From Yinghuangia elevatio (lineage in GTDB: Bacteria > Actinomycetota > Actinomycetes > Streptomycetales > Streptomycetaceae), in NCBI RefSeq assembly GCF_040649515.1, contig NZ_JBEZFP010000162.1, forward strand, positions 1 to 19,877: a stretch of DNA of 19,877 bases, read 5' to 3'. The notes below the pieces were generated by a model that saw only the letters and a list, made by a program, of their open reading frames with translations, did not search any database and had not been told where the DNA came from. The position numbers were made by a program, and so were the translations under genes. Every line of letters starts with the position of its first letter. The first letter of the stretch is position 1. Shown one piece after another: positions 6,307 through 13,441 of the stretch.

Positions 6307-7251
6307 ATGACGACGACGCACCCTGACGACGAGTTCCATCCGCCGACGAGCGACGACCCGTACTGGACCGAGACGTGCTGGTTCACGTTCACGGTTCCCG
6401 AGCGCAAATTGTCGGGCCAGCTCTACCCCTTCTTCCGGGCGAACCAGGGGGTTGCCGCGGGCGGCGCCTACTTCTGGGACGAAACAGGCCGGTACATCCA
6501 CGACGCGCTGTACGCCAAGAACTTCTGGCACATGCCGATCCCGGACCAGCCGCTCACCGACATCACGCTGCCGAACGGCATCGCGTACCGGTGTGTGGAA
6601 CCCCAGAAGGTCTACCAGGTCCGCTACGACGACCCCGACGGGGGCGACGAGATCTCCGTCGACCTCACCTTCACCGGCGTGCTCCCGCCGCACTACCTCG
6701 GCGACAAGCACGTGGACCAGCCCGGCCGCTACGAGGGCACGATCGTGCTGCGCGGCGAGGTGATCCCGGTCGACTCGTACGGCTTCCGCGACCGTTCGTG
6801 GGGCGTGCGCTCGCAGTTCGGCCAGGGCCTGATGACCTCGCCCGCGCGGCGCGGCGGCTACAGCTACGCGACGGCCTCCGACCGCGACGCCTTCCACGCG
6901 ATCACGATGGACTTCGGCAGCGGGTGCGTGGCCATCCACGGCTACGTGCTGCGCGACGGCGTGTGGGCCAAACTCGCCAAGGGGCGCCGCGAGGTCGTCG
7001 AGCGCGACGACGTGACCGGCTGGGCGACACGTGTCGTGTTGGAGGGCGTCGACGAGCTCGGGCGCGAGCTGCACGCCGACGGGCGGACGGAGAACCGCCT
7101 CGGCTTCTTCCTCAACCCCAACCTGTTCACCGTCAACTGCCTCACCTCGTGGACGTTCGACGGGGTCACCGCCTACGGCGAGGACCACGAGAACTTCAGC
7201 GCCGCCGAAATCCGAAGCTTCAGTAGGGAGTTCCGCGGCGACAAGGCGTGA
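6307..7251 (+). CDS. DUF7064/DUF7065-like protein of unknown function
   Basis: 314 residues from ATG 6307; an in-frame extension back to 6181 runs through the divergent gene and its promoter and is not believed. The protein has no signal peptide or membrane helix. It begins with DEFHPPTSDDPYWTETCWFTFTVPERKLSG and has RDRSWGVR at residues 161-168. Both hallmarks recall the actinobacterial/proteobacterial DUF7064 plus DUF7065 pair, which is related in fold to lipocalin-like hydroxyneurosporene synthase/CrtC proteins and carries a similar conserved R-D-x-S-W-G motif. Members are often found near terpenoid, steroid or fatty-acid genes, but no function is established here. No good Shine-Dalgarno precedes the ATG, so a short or leaderless transcript is likely. 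Assignment made from memory of the motif. Confidence 0.6.
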   Translation: MTTTHPDDEFHPPTSDDPYWTETCWFTFTVPERKLSGQLYPFFRANQGVAAGGAYFWDETGRYIHDALYAKNFWHMPIPDQPLTDITLPNGIAYRCVEPQKVYQVRYDDPDGGDEISVDLTFTGVLPPHYLGDKHVDQPGRYEGTIVLRGEVIPVDSYGFRDRSWGVRSQFGQGLMTSPARRGGYSYATASDRDAFHAITMDFGSGCVAIHGYVLRDGVWAKLAKGRREVVERDDVTGWATRVVLEGVDELGRELHADGRTENRLGFFLNPNLFTVNCLTSWTFDGVTAYGEDHENFSAAEIRSFSREFRGDKA

Positions 7252-7262
7252 TGCGGCGGTGA

Positions 7263-7311
7263 CCCGGACCTGACGGATCGACAGAGAGTGGGTTGACGAA
7301 TCCGTCCCGGG
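7263..7311 (+). terminator. Possible terminator after the DUF7064-like gene
   Basis: GACGGAT (7272-7278) pairs with ATCCGTC (7300-7306), and CCCGG (7263-7267) with CCGGG (7307-7311), giving a two-part stem with a 4-base bulge and a 21-base loop. It lies 12 bases past the stop codon. The large loop makes it a weaker terminator candidate than the others in this window. Confidence 0.3.
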
Positions 7312-7335
7312 TGAACTTCTGCACCCCTTGAGGGC

Positions 7336-7365
7336 TTGAAGTTAGGTCATCCTTACTTCTAAGGT
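7336..7365 (+). promoter_or_regulatory. hmuT promoter with dyad operator (iron-box-like)
   Basis: A -35-like TTGAAG (7336-7341) and a -10-like TAAGGT (7360-7365) are separated by 18 bases. Between and partly over them lies the inverted repeat GAAGTTAGG (7338-7346) / CCTTACTTC (7351-7359), with 16 of 22 positions symmetric. The TTAGG half matches the DtxR/IdeR/DmdR iron-box half-site. An operator inside the spacer would block RNA polymerase, which suits iron-repressed haem uptake. Symmetry is observed; the regulator is inferred. Confidence 0.55.
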
Positions 7366-7376
7366 CTGGCCAGTGG

Positions 7377-7395
7377 CAAGGAAAGGCTTGCCTAA
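7377..7395 (+). promoter_or_regulatory. Second iron-box-like site upstream of hmuT
   Basis: The 19-mer ending in AAGGCTTGCCTAA matches the actinobacterial iron-box consensus (TTAGGTTAGGCTAACCTAA) at 13 of 19 positions, including AGGCT and CCTAA. It contains the dyad AGGC-TT-GCCT. It sits just past the expected transcription start of the preceding promoter, consistent with a second DtxR/IdeR-type contact. Confidence 0.5.
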
Positions 7396-7460
7396 GTCCG
7401 CGGCCGAACGTAGCGATGACCTACTCGCCGGCGCCACGTCCTCGAAGGGGTCGACCACTC

Positions 7461-8456
7461 ATGCGCATGCGCAATTCCCTGCGCCTGGCGGCAGTCGTCT
7501 TGTCCGTCACCGCGTTCGCGACCGCCTGCGGCAGCGACTCCGATGACGACGCGGGCACCAAGCCCGACAGCGCGGCTGCCGCCGGCGCGAGCGCGCCGGC
7601 CGCCGGCGACCCGGCCAAGCCGCAACTCCCGGTCACCGTCGACTCGGTGGGCGGCGGCAAGGTGACGGTGAAGGACGCGAACCGCATCGTGCCGCTCAAC
7701 GGCGACGTCGCCGAGATCGTCTTCGCGCTGGGTCTCGCCGACAACGTCGTCGGCGTCGACACCTCGGGCTCGATCCTGCCTGAGGCCAAGGACAAGCCGA
7801 AGATCGGCTACCAGCGCTCACTGAACGCCGAGGGCATCATCGCGCTGAACCCGTCGGTGGTCGTCGCGACGCCGGACGCCGGTCCGGCCGCCGTGATCGA
7901 GCAGCTCAAGTCGGCCGGCACGCCGGTCGTGATCGTCCCGAAGGGCGCCGAGCTCTCGGACGCCGCGGTCCGCATCGAAGCGGTCGCGAAGGCACTCGGC
8001 GTCCCGGCCAAGGGCAAGGAGGTCGCGGCGAAGACGAACGCGGAGATCGCCGCCGCCCAGGCCAAGGCCGCCGCGTCCACCGGCAAGCCGCGCGTCGCGT
8101 TCCTCTACATGCGCGGCAGCGAGATGCCGCCGCAGCTCGGCGGCCGCGACTCGCGCGGCGACATCATGATCGAGGCCGCCAACGCGGTGGACGCGGGCGT
8201 CGAGGCCGGCGTCACCGGCTTCAAGCCGCTCACTCCCGAGGCGATGGTCACCGCGAAGCCGGACTTCATCCTGGCGTTCACCAAGGGCGTCGAGTCGGTC
8301 GGCGGGCCCGAGGGCGTCTTCAAGCTCCCCGGCGTCGGGCAGACCCCGGCCGGTGCGAACAAGAAGCTGGTCGTGATGGACGACGCCGAGCTCGGCAACC
8401 TCGGCCCGCGCACCGGCCAGGCGCTCGACAAGCTCGTCACCGCCCTGCACGGCTGA
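7461..8456 (+). CDS. hmuT: Haem ABC transporter substrate-binding lipoprotein HmuT
   Basis: 331 residues from ATG 7461, with GAAGGGG about 10 bases upstream; an earlier in-frame ATG would add 15 residues in front of the signal peptide. The N-terminus is a lipoprotein signal (MRMRNSLRLAAVVLSVTAFATAC), with Cys23 as the lipidation site. The lipobox has Ala at -3, a tolerated variant. After a Ser/Asp/Ala-rich tether, the periplasmic-binding fold shows IVPLNGDVAEIVFALGLADNVVGVD, GYQRSLNAEGIIALNPSVVVAT and TPVVIVPKGAE. The GYQRxLxxEGIxxLxP signature is typical of haemin-binding HmuT/PhuT rather than siderophore-binding proteins. The protein sits on the outer face of the membrane and passes haem to HmuU. 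First gene of the operon; only 44 bases separate it from hmuU. Confidence 0.92.
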   Translation: MRMRNSLRLAAVVLSVTAFATACGSDSDDDAGTKPDSAAAAGASAPAAGDPAKPQLPVTVDSVGGGKVTVKDANRIVPLNGDVAEIVFALGLADNVVGVDTSGSILPEAKDKPKIGYQRSLNAEGIIALNPSVVVATPDAGPAAVIEQLKSAGTPVVIVPKGAELSDAAVRIEAVAKALGVPAKGKEVAAKTNAEIAAAQAKAAASTGKPRVAFLYMRGSEMPPQLGGRDSRGDIMIEAANAVDAGVEAGVTGFKPLTPEAMVTAKPDFILAFTKGVESVGGPEGVFKLPGVGQTPAGANKKLVVMDDAELGNLGPRTGQALDKLVTALHG

Positions 8457-8500
8457 TCCGCCGCGAGGACACGGAAGAACGACCGGGGGAGGGGCGGGCG

Positions 8501-9990
8501 ATGAGCCTCCAGCAGCACACAGGCCGCGACGACACACCGGCGGGACCGGCGGCGGGGACGTCTGCGGCGGACGCCGTCGGCACTACCACGCCCGTGAACG
8601 CGCCGGCCGTGCCGGCCGTCCCCTCCGCCGCGGTCCTCCTCGCGATCGGTGGCGAGGAGGTGAAGGGCCCGCGAGCGGCACCGGTGGTGACGGTCGGCGA
8701 GCCGCGAACCGCCGTATGCGGGGCGCCCGTTGCCGGCGCCGGGCCCGACTCCTCGGCGCCGTCCCGGGAGGGCCGTCCGACGACCGGCCATGACACCTCG
8801 GCCTTCGCCACCCGGAGTCCGGACCCGGCGCCGACGAAGTCGGCCGGTTCCGCGGCAAGTTCGTCCGCCGTGCCCGGTTCGGCTTCGGCACCAGGTTCGG
8901 CACCGGGTTCGGCTTCGGCTTTGACACCGGGTTCTGCTTTGACACCCGATGCGCCTTCCGCCCACGTGCGGTGGCACGGGCGGTGGCTGATCCCCGGGCT
9001 CTTCCTTCTCCTCCTGGTCACCTGCGTGTTCGCGGCCGGGACCGGCGCGGTGCGCATCCCGGCCTCCGAGGTGATCGCCTCGCTGCTGCACAAGATGGGC
9101 TTCGACGTCGGCACCGTCTCCGACCGGAACCACTCGGTCCTGTGGGCGATCCGGTTCCCGCGCGTCGTACTCGGCATCCTCGTCGGCGTCTGCCTCGGCT
9201 GCGCGGGTGCCGCGATGCAGGGGGTGTTCGGCAACCCGCTCGCCGAACCGGCGGTCATCGGCGTCTCGTCGGGGGCCGCGCTAGGCGCCGTCGGCGCGAT
9301 CGTGCTCGGCGTCTCGACCTTCGGCACCTGGACCGTCACCGGGTTCGCGTTCCTCGGCGGGCTCATCACCACGCTGACCGTCTACCTGCTGTCCCGATCC
9401 AACGGCCGTACCGAGGTCGTCACGCTCATCCTCACCGGCGTCGCCGTCAACGCCCTCGCCGGCGCGGGGATCGGCCTGCTGACCTTCATCGCGGACGACG
9501 CCGAGCTGCGCAGCATCAGCTTCTGGAACCTCGGCAGCCTGGGCGGCGCCAACTGGGACGTCATCTGGGCCCTGGTCCCGTTCGCCCTCCTCGGCCTGCT
9601 CGTGCTGCCCCGGTACGCCCGCGCGCTCGACCTCCTCTCGCTCGGCGAGCGCGGCGCGCGGCACCTCGGCGTCGACACCGAGCGCGTCCGCCTCGTCGTG
9701 GTCGTGCTGACCGCGATGCTGGTCGGCGCGGCGGTCGCCGCGGCCGGGGTGGTCGGCTTCATCGGCCTCGTCGTGCCGCACCTGATCCGCCTCGTCGCCG
9801 GACCGCGGCACGCGCTGCTGCTGCCGGCCAGTGCCCTGCTCGGCGCGATCGTCACGGTCGCGGCCGACCTCGCGGCGCGGACCGTCGCGCTGCCCGCCGA
9901 GGTGCCGCTCGGTGTCCTGACGGCGCTGCTCGGCGCGCCGTTCTTCCTGTGGTTGCTGCGTCGTACCCGTTCCAGGCAAAGGGGTTGGGC

Positions 9991-9994
<4 letters not shown>
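8501..9994 (+). CDS. hmuU: Haem ABC transporter permease HmuU with long N-terminal extension
   Basis: 497 residues, roughly 150 more than usual for the FecCD family. The permease core spans about 160-497: the first helix at WLIPGLFLLLLVTCVFAAG, then LWAIRFPRVVLGILVGVCLG, GAAMQGVFGNPLAEPAVIGVSSGAALG (the coupling/FecCD signature, 236-262), SFWNLGSLGG, and GVVGFIGLVVPHLIRLV near the end. It forms the membrane channel of the haem importer. The first 155 residues are Ala/Pro/Ser/Thr/Gly-rich, without membrane helices, and include a GSAS(A)P repeat (126-149). The start is well supported by GGGGGAGGGG (8485-8494) 6 bases upstream, and no Shine-Dalgarno precedes the inner candidate GTG near residue 156, so the extension looks genuinely translated. 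Its stop overlaps the hmuV start (ATGA). Confidence 0.92.
8876..8947 (+). repeat. Degenerate in-frame GGTTC repeat encoding GSAS(A)P units
   Basis: Four consecutive units each begin GGTTC and are 18, 12, 24 and 18 bases long, all multiples of six, so the frame is kept. They encode GSASAP, GSAP, GSASALTP and GSALTP at residues 126-149 of HmuU. The pattern indicates growth by slippage or unequal exchange in the linker. Confidence 0.8.
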
Positions 9995-10851
<857 letters not shown>

Positions 10852-10874
10852 CCGGCCCACGACGCGGGCGACGG

Positions 10875-10922
10875 CGGAGCGAGCCGGACGCGCTCCGCGG
10901 CCGCGGCCGGACACGCTCCGCG
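10875..10922. repeat. 17-base direct repeat with competing hairpins after hmuV
   Basis: The 17-mers at 10883-10899 and 10906-10922 differ at a single base and are spaced 23 bases apart. CGGAGCG (10875-10881) can pair with CGCTCCG in either copy (10891-10897 or 10914-10920), so two mutually exclusive hairpins are possible. Likely the end of the hmu transcript; an attenuator-like role is speculative. Confidence 0.55.
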
Positions 10923-10942
10923 ACGACAAAGGGACAAATCCC

Positions 10943-10948
10943 TATATC
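10943..10948 (+). promoter_or_regulatory. -10-like hexamer for the PP2C gene
   Basis: TATATC lies 9 bases before GTG 10958 in a locally AT-rich stretch, so transcription would start close to the start codon. A GGGA/TCCC mini-dyad (10931-10942) precedes it. No clear -35 is visible. Confidence 0.35.
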
Positions 10949-10957
10949 GTGAGGTGA

Positions 10958-12106
10958 GTGAGCACCAAGCCGACCCCCGACCCGCCCGTGGCCGGTCGGC
11001 TCGGCACCCCGGCGACGCCGCCCACCGCGCGGTGGGTGTGGTGGGCTCCGTTCGCCGTCATCCTCGTCGACGTCGCGTTCGAGCTCGCCCTGCCGACCAA
11101 GTTCGCGTCGGGATTCCTGCTGATCGCGGTGCCGGTGCTGGCCGCCTTCACCCGTCCGGCGCGGACCGTCGCCGGGCTGGTCGTGCTGGCCTTGGCCCTC
11201 GAGGTGCTCTTCGCGTGGCGCTACGACCACTTCGACGAACTCCACCATGTAGGGCTCTACATCGCCACCGCCATCATCGGCGCGATCAGCGTCGAACTCG
11301 CCCGGCAGCGGCGGCGCGACGCCCGCAGCCTGGTGCAGGCTCACTCGGTCGCCGAGGCGCTGCAGCTCATGCTCCTGCGCCCGGTCCCGCCGCGGCTCGG
11401 GCCGGTGCGCGCGGCCGGGTACTACGAGGCCGCCGACCGCCGCGCGCTGGTCGGCGGCGACCTCTACGACCTGGTGGAGACTCCGTTCGGCGTGCGCGTC
11501 GTGATAGGGGACGTGCGCGGCAAGGGCCTGCCCGCGATCCAGCACGTCGGCACGGTCCTCGGCAGCTTCCGGGACGCCGCGCACGGCATAGCCGACCTCG
11601 CGGAACTCGCCGACCACATGGAACGCCGACTCGTCCGGGACACCGCGGCCGGGCCGCACGCCGCGGCGGACTTCGCGCCGGACACCGAACTGTTCGTCAC
11701 CGCGCTGCTGCTGGAGCTGCCGCCCGACAGCCGCGAGGTGCGCGTCGTCGACCGCGGGCACCCGGCGCCGATCCTGCTCAGCCGGGGCCGGGTGACCAGG
11801 CTCGCGACGCGCCCCGGCGTACCGCTGGGCCTCGGCGCGCTCGCGGACGCGGCCACCGGGGCGACCACCCACCCGCTGGAGCCGGGCGACGTGCTGGTCC
11901 TGCACACCGACGGGGTGAGCGAAGCGCGCGGTCCGCAGGGCGCCTTCTACCCGATCGAGGAGCGGCTGTCGGTGCGGTTCGGGGGCCGCGACCGGGTGGA
12001 CCCGGGCGTATTGGCCGCGTTCGTGCGCGACGACCTCGCGGACTACGCGGAGGGCACGTGTGACGACGTCGCGGTGATCGCCCTCACACGTGCCGATCCG
12101 GTCTGA
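10958..12106 (+). CDS. Membrane-anchored PP2C/SpoIIE-type serine phosphatase
   Basis: 382 residues from GTG 10958 (an overlapping GTG at 10954 is in another frame). Three or four N-terminal membrane helices (about 26-45, 50-65, 70-87 and 99-113) are followed by a short linker rich in Arg. The SpoIIE phosphatase domain follows: AHSVAEALQLMLLRPVPP, VGGDLYD (165-171, first metal Asp), GDVRGKGLPA (184-193), HPAPILL, GVPLGL, LVLHTDGVSEAR and the late CDDVAVIAL. All metal-binding aspartates appear intact, so it is probably active. Actinobacteria use many such enzymes to dephosphorylate anti-anti-sigma factors; the partner is not in this window. No PAS, GAF or HAMP sensor is visible, so the membrane part itself would be the sensor. 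Probable short leader or leaderless start. Confidence 0.92.
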   Translation: MSTKPTPDPPVAGRLGTPATPPTARWVWWAPFAVILVDVAFELALPTKFASGFLLIAVPVLAAFTRPARTVAGLVVLALALEVLFAWRYDHFDELHHVGLYIATAIIGAISVELARQRRRDARSLVQAHSVAEALQLMLLRPVPPRLGPVRAAGYYEAADRRALVGGDLYDLVETPFGVRVVIGDVRGKGLPAIQHVGTVLGSFRDAAHGIADLAELADHMERRLVRDTAAGPHAAADFAPDTELFVTALLLELPPDSREVRVVDRGHPAPILLSRGRVTRLATRPGVPLGLGALADAATGATTHPLEPGDVLVLHTDGVSEARGPQGAFYPIEERLSVRFGGRDRVDPGVLAAFVRDDLADYAEGTCDDVAVIALTRADPV

Positions 12107-12155
12107 CGTCCGGGTACGTCCGACGCGCGTCCGTCACGCGCCCCCCAGGCGGTCC

Positions 12156-13082
12156 TCAGCCCTTGGCGAGGGCGTCGCGCAACGCCGCGTACGAACTGGC
12201 CGCGGCGTCGGCGCACGGCGGCACGAAGTCGGCGAAGCTGAGGAAGCCGTGGCTCAGGTCCTCGTGGTCGTCCAGCCCGGTGGGCACACCGGCCGCGCGC
12301 AGCCGCTCGGCGTACGCGACCCCCTCGGTGTGCAGCGGATCCTCGCCCGCGACCACGATGTGCGCCGGGGCCAGGCCGGACAGGTCGGCGGCGAGGCCGA
12401 CGGCCCCGTACTCCCGGCGCTGCTCGTCGGTGAGCTTCGCGAAGTAGTGCTCGCCGAACCAGGCCAGCGCGGCCGCCGGGAGCAGCGGGTCGTTCGGCTT
12501 GGTCGCGTGCGCCCCGGCGTCGAGGCCGGTGCCCGGGTACCACAGGAGCTGGAAGGTCGGCTGCGCGATGCCGCGGTCGCGCGCCATCAGGCAGACCGCC
12601 GCGGCCAGCGAGCCGCCCGCGCTGTCGCCGGCGACCGCGACGCGGTCCGGGTCACCGCCGAGTTCCGCGGCGTGCTCGCGCACCCAGGCGTACGCGGCGT
12701 ACGCGTCCTCGTGCGCCGCCGGATACGGGTGCTCGGGCGCGAGCCGGTACTCCACGGACACCACCACGCACTCCGCGGCCGCGGCGATCTTGCGCGCGAC
12801 CGGGTCGTGGCTCGCGATGCTGCCGATGCAGAACCCGCCGCCGTGGTAGAAGACCGTGACCGGCAGGCCGGGTTCGGTGCTCGGCGCGTAGACGCGCACC
12901 GCCAGGTCGGGCGCGCCCTCCGGGCCCGGGACGGTGCGGTCCTCGATGCGTGGGACCTCGGTCATGACGGGCCGCATCGCCATGCCGGCGTCCATCTTCT
13001 CGCGGAACGCGGCCGGTTCGCCCTCGTAGCGCGGCAGCGGTATGGACGCGAAGAACGCGCCGAGTTCGGCGTTGAGCGGCAT
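12156..13082 (-). CDS. Alpha/beta hydrolase, HSL (hormone-sensitive lipase) family
   Basis: 308 residues from ATG 13082, with AGGGGG 7 bases upstream. The oxyanion motif HGGG (80-83, in FYHGGGFCIGS) and nucleophile motif GDSAGG (Ser154) are those of family IV/HSL esterases. The remaining triad members are Asp248 (AGEDPL) and His278 (DLSHGF). YRLAPEHPYPAAHEDAYAA is the conserved family stretch between them. Such enzymes hydrolyse short- to medium-chain carboxyl esters in the cytosol, and some have carboxylesterase or lactonase activity; substrate unknown. No signal peptide. It converges on the PP2C gene with a 49-base gap lacking a strong hairpin. A well-formed 17-base palindrome lies about 29 bases upstream of its start. 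Confidence 0.93.
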   Translation of the reverse strand: MPLNAELGAFFASIPLPRYEGEPAAFREKMDAGMAMRPVMTEVPRIEDRTVPGPEGAPDLAVRVYAPSTEPGLPVTVFYHGGGFCIGSIASHDPVARKIAAAAECVVVSVEYRLAPEHPYPAAHEDAYAAYAWVREHAAELGGDPDRVAVAGDSAGGSLAAAVCLMARDRGIAQPTFQLLWYPGTGLDAGAHATKPNDPLLPAAALAWFGEHYFAKLTDEQRREYGAVGLAADLSGLAPAHIVVAGEDPLHTEGVAYAERLRAAGVPTGLDDHEDLSHGFLSFADFVPPCADAAASSYAALRDALAKG

Positions 13083-13110
13083 GGACGGACCCCCTGGACG
13101 CGGATTGAAA

Positions 13111-13127
13111 CTGGCACGCAGTGCCAG
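13111..13127. promoter_or_regulatory. Perfect palindrome upstream of the hydrolase gene
   Basis: CTGGCAC (13111-13117) and GTGCCAG (13121-13127) form a perfect dyad with a GCA spacer. A further arm GGCACTG (13135-13141) can pair with CAGTGCC (13119-13125). This size and symmetry suit a TetR- or GntR-type operator; the regulator is not identified. Confidence 0.5.
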
Positions 13128-13258
13128 CTGTGGGGGCACTGTACGGCTTACCGCACGCCACGTGAAGCCCGCCGTGCGGGCTCCGAGGTGCCGCCCGGAC
13201 CGCGACCGCCTCGGCCGCGCCTGCCGCTCGTGTCGGCGGTCCCGGGCGGCCGGCGGAC

Positions 13259-13284
13259 GGCCGTCGGGAGGTTGTCCGACGGCC
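13259..13284. other. Strong hairpin in the hydrolase-APC intergenic region
   Basis: GGCCGTCGG (13259-13267) and CCGACGGCC (13276-13284) pair perfectly over 9 bases with an 8-base loop. It is 175 bases before the APC start, outside both coding regions. It could end an unseen short transcript, insulate the divergent units, or fold in a leader RNA. Confidence 0.5.
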
Positions 13285-13403
13285 TGTGACGTACCTCCCG
13301 ATCCGACCCGAGGACCTGCTCATCCATGGGACGTAGGCCGGGATTCGCGGCTCCGACCCGAAAGCTGCTGTCCCGGTTTGTCCTTGGAACCACAGGCGTG
13401 GCG

Positions 13404-13433
13404 GTCAATAGTCCGTCAATCCTGATTTAGTCT
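13404..13433 (+). promoter_or_regulatory. Candidate APC promoter with GTCAAT direct repeats
   Basis: TAGTCT (13428-13433) is a reasonable -10 lying 8 bases before GTG 13442, which would place the transcript start at the codon. Upstream, GTCAAT occurs at 13404-13409 and 13415-13420, 11 bases apart (one helical turn), in the -35 area where an activator dimer could bind. Confidence 0.4.
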
Positions 13434-13441
13434 GTTCGCTT

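Larger units (their letters stand above)
13083..13441. other. 359-base divergent intergenic region (hydrolase / APC transporter)
   Basis: No credible gene is seen here: the small frames have no Shine-Dalgarno and no recognisable protein pattern. The region holds a 17-base palindrome near the hydrolase start, a 9-bp-stem hairpin in the middle, two TCCGACCCGA copies (13302-13311 and 13352-13361) and a promoter-like element next to the APC gene. Confidence 0.5.

Noticed and set aside
13111..13127. TGGCAC resembling a sigma-54 -24 element on the minus strand
   Set aside because: It is fully explained as an arm of the perfect palindrome, the -12 element is not convincing, and sigma-54 is not expected in this group.
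13148..13408. 86-codon minus-strand frame in the large intergenic region
   Set aside because: No Shine-Dalgarno, Gly/Arg-rich product, and it runs through the hairpin and repeats; non-coding is the simpler reading.
13083..13441. Riboswitch (for example a c-di-AMP or amino-acid type) before the APC gene
   Set aside because: No known aptamer core sequence could be recognised, and the APC gene appears to have a leaderless start.
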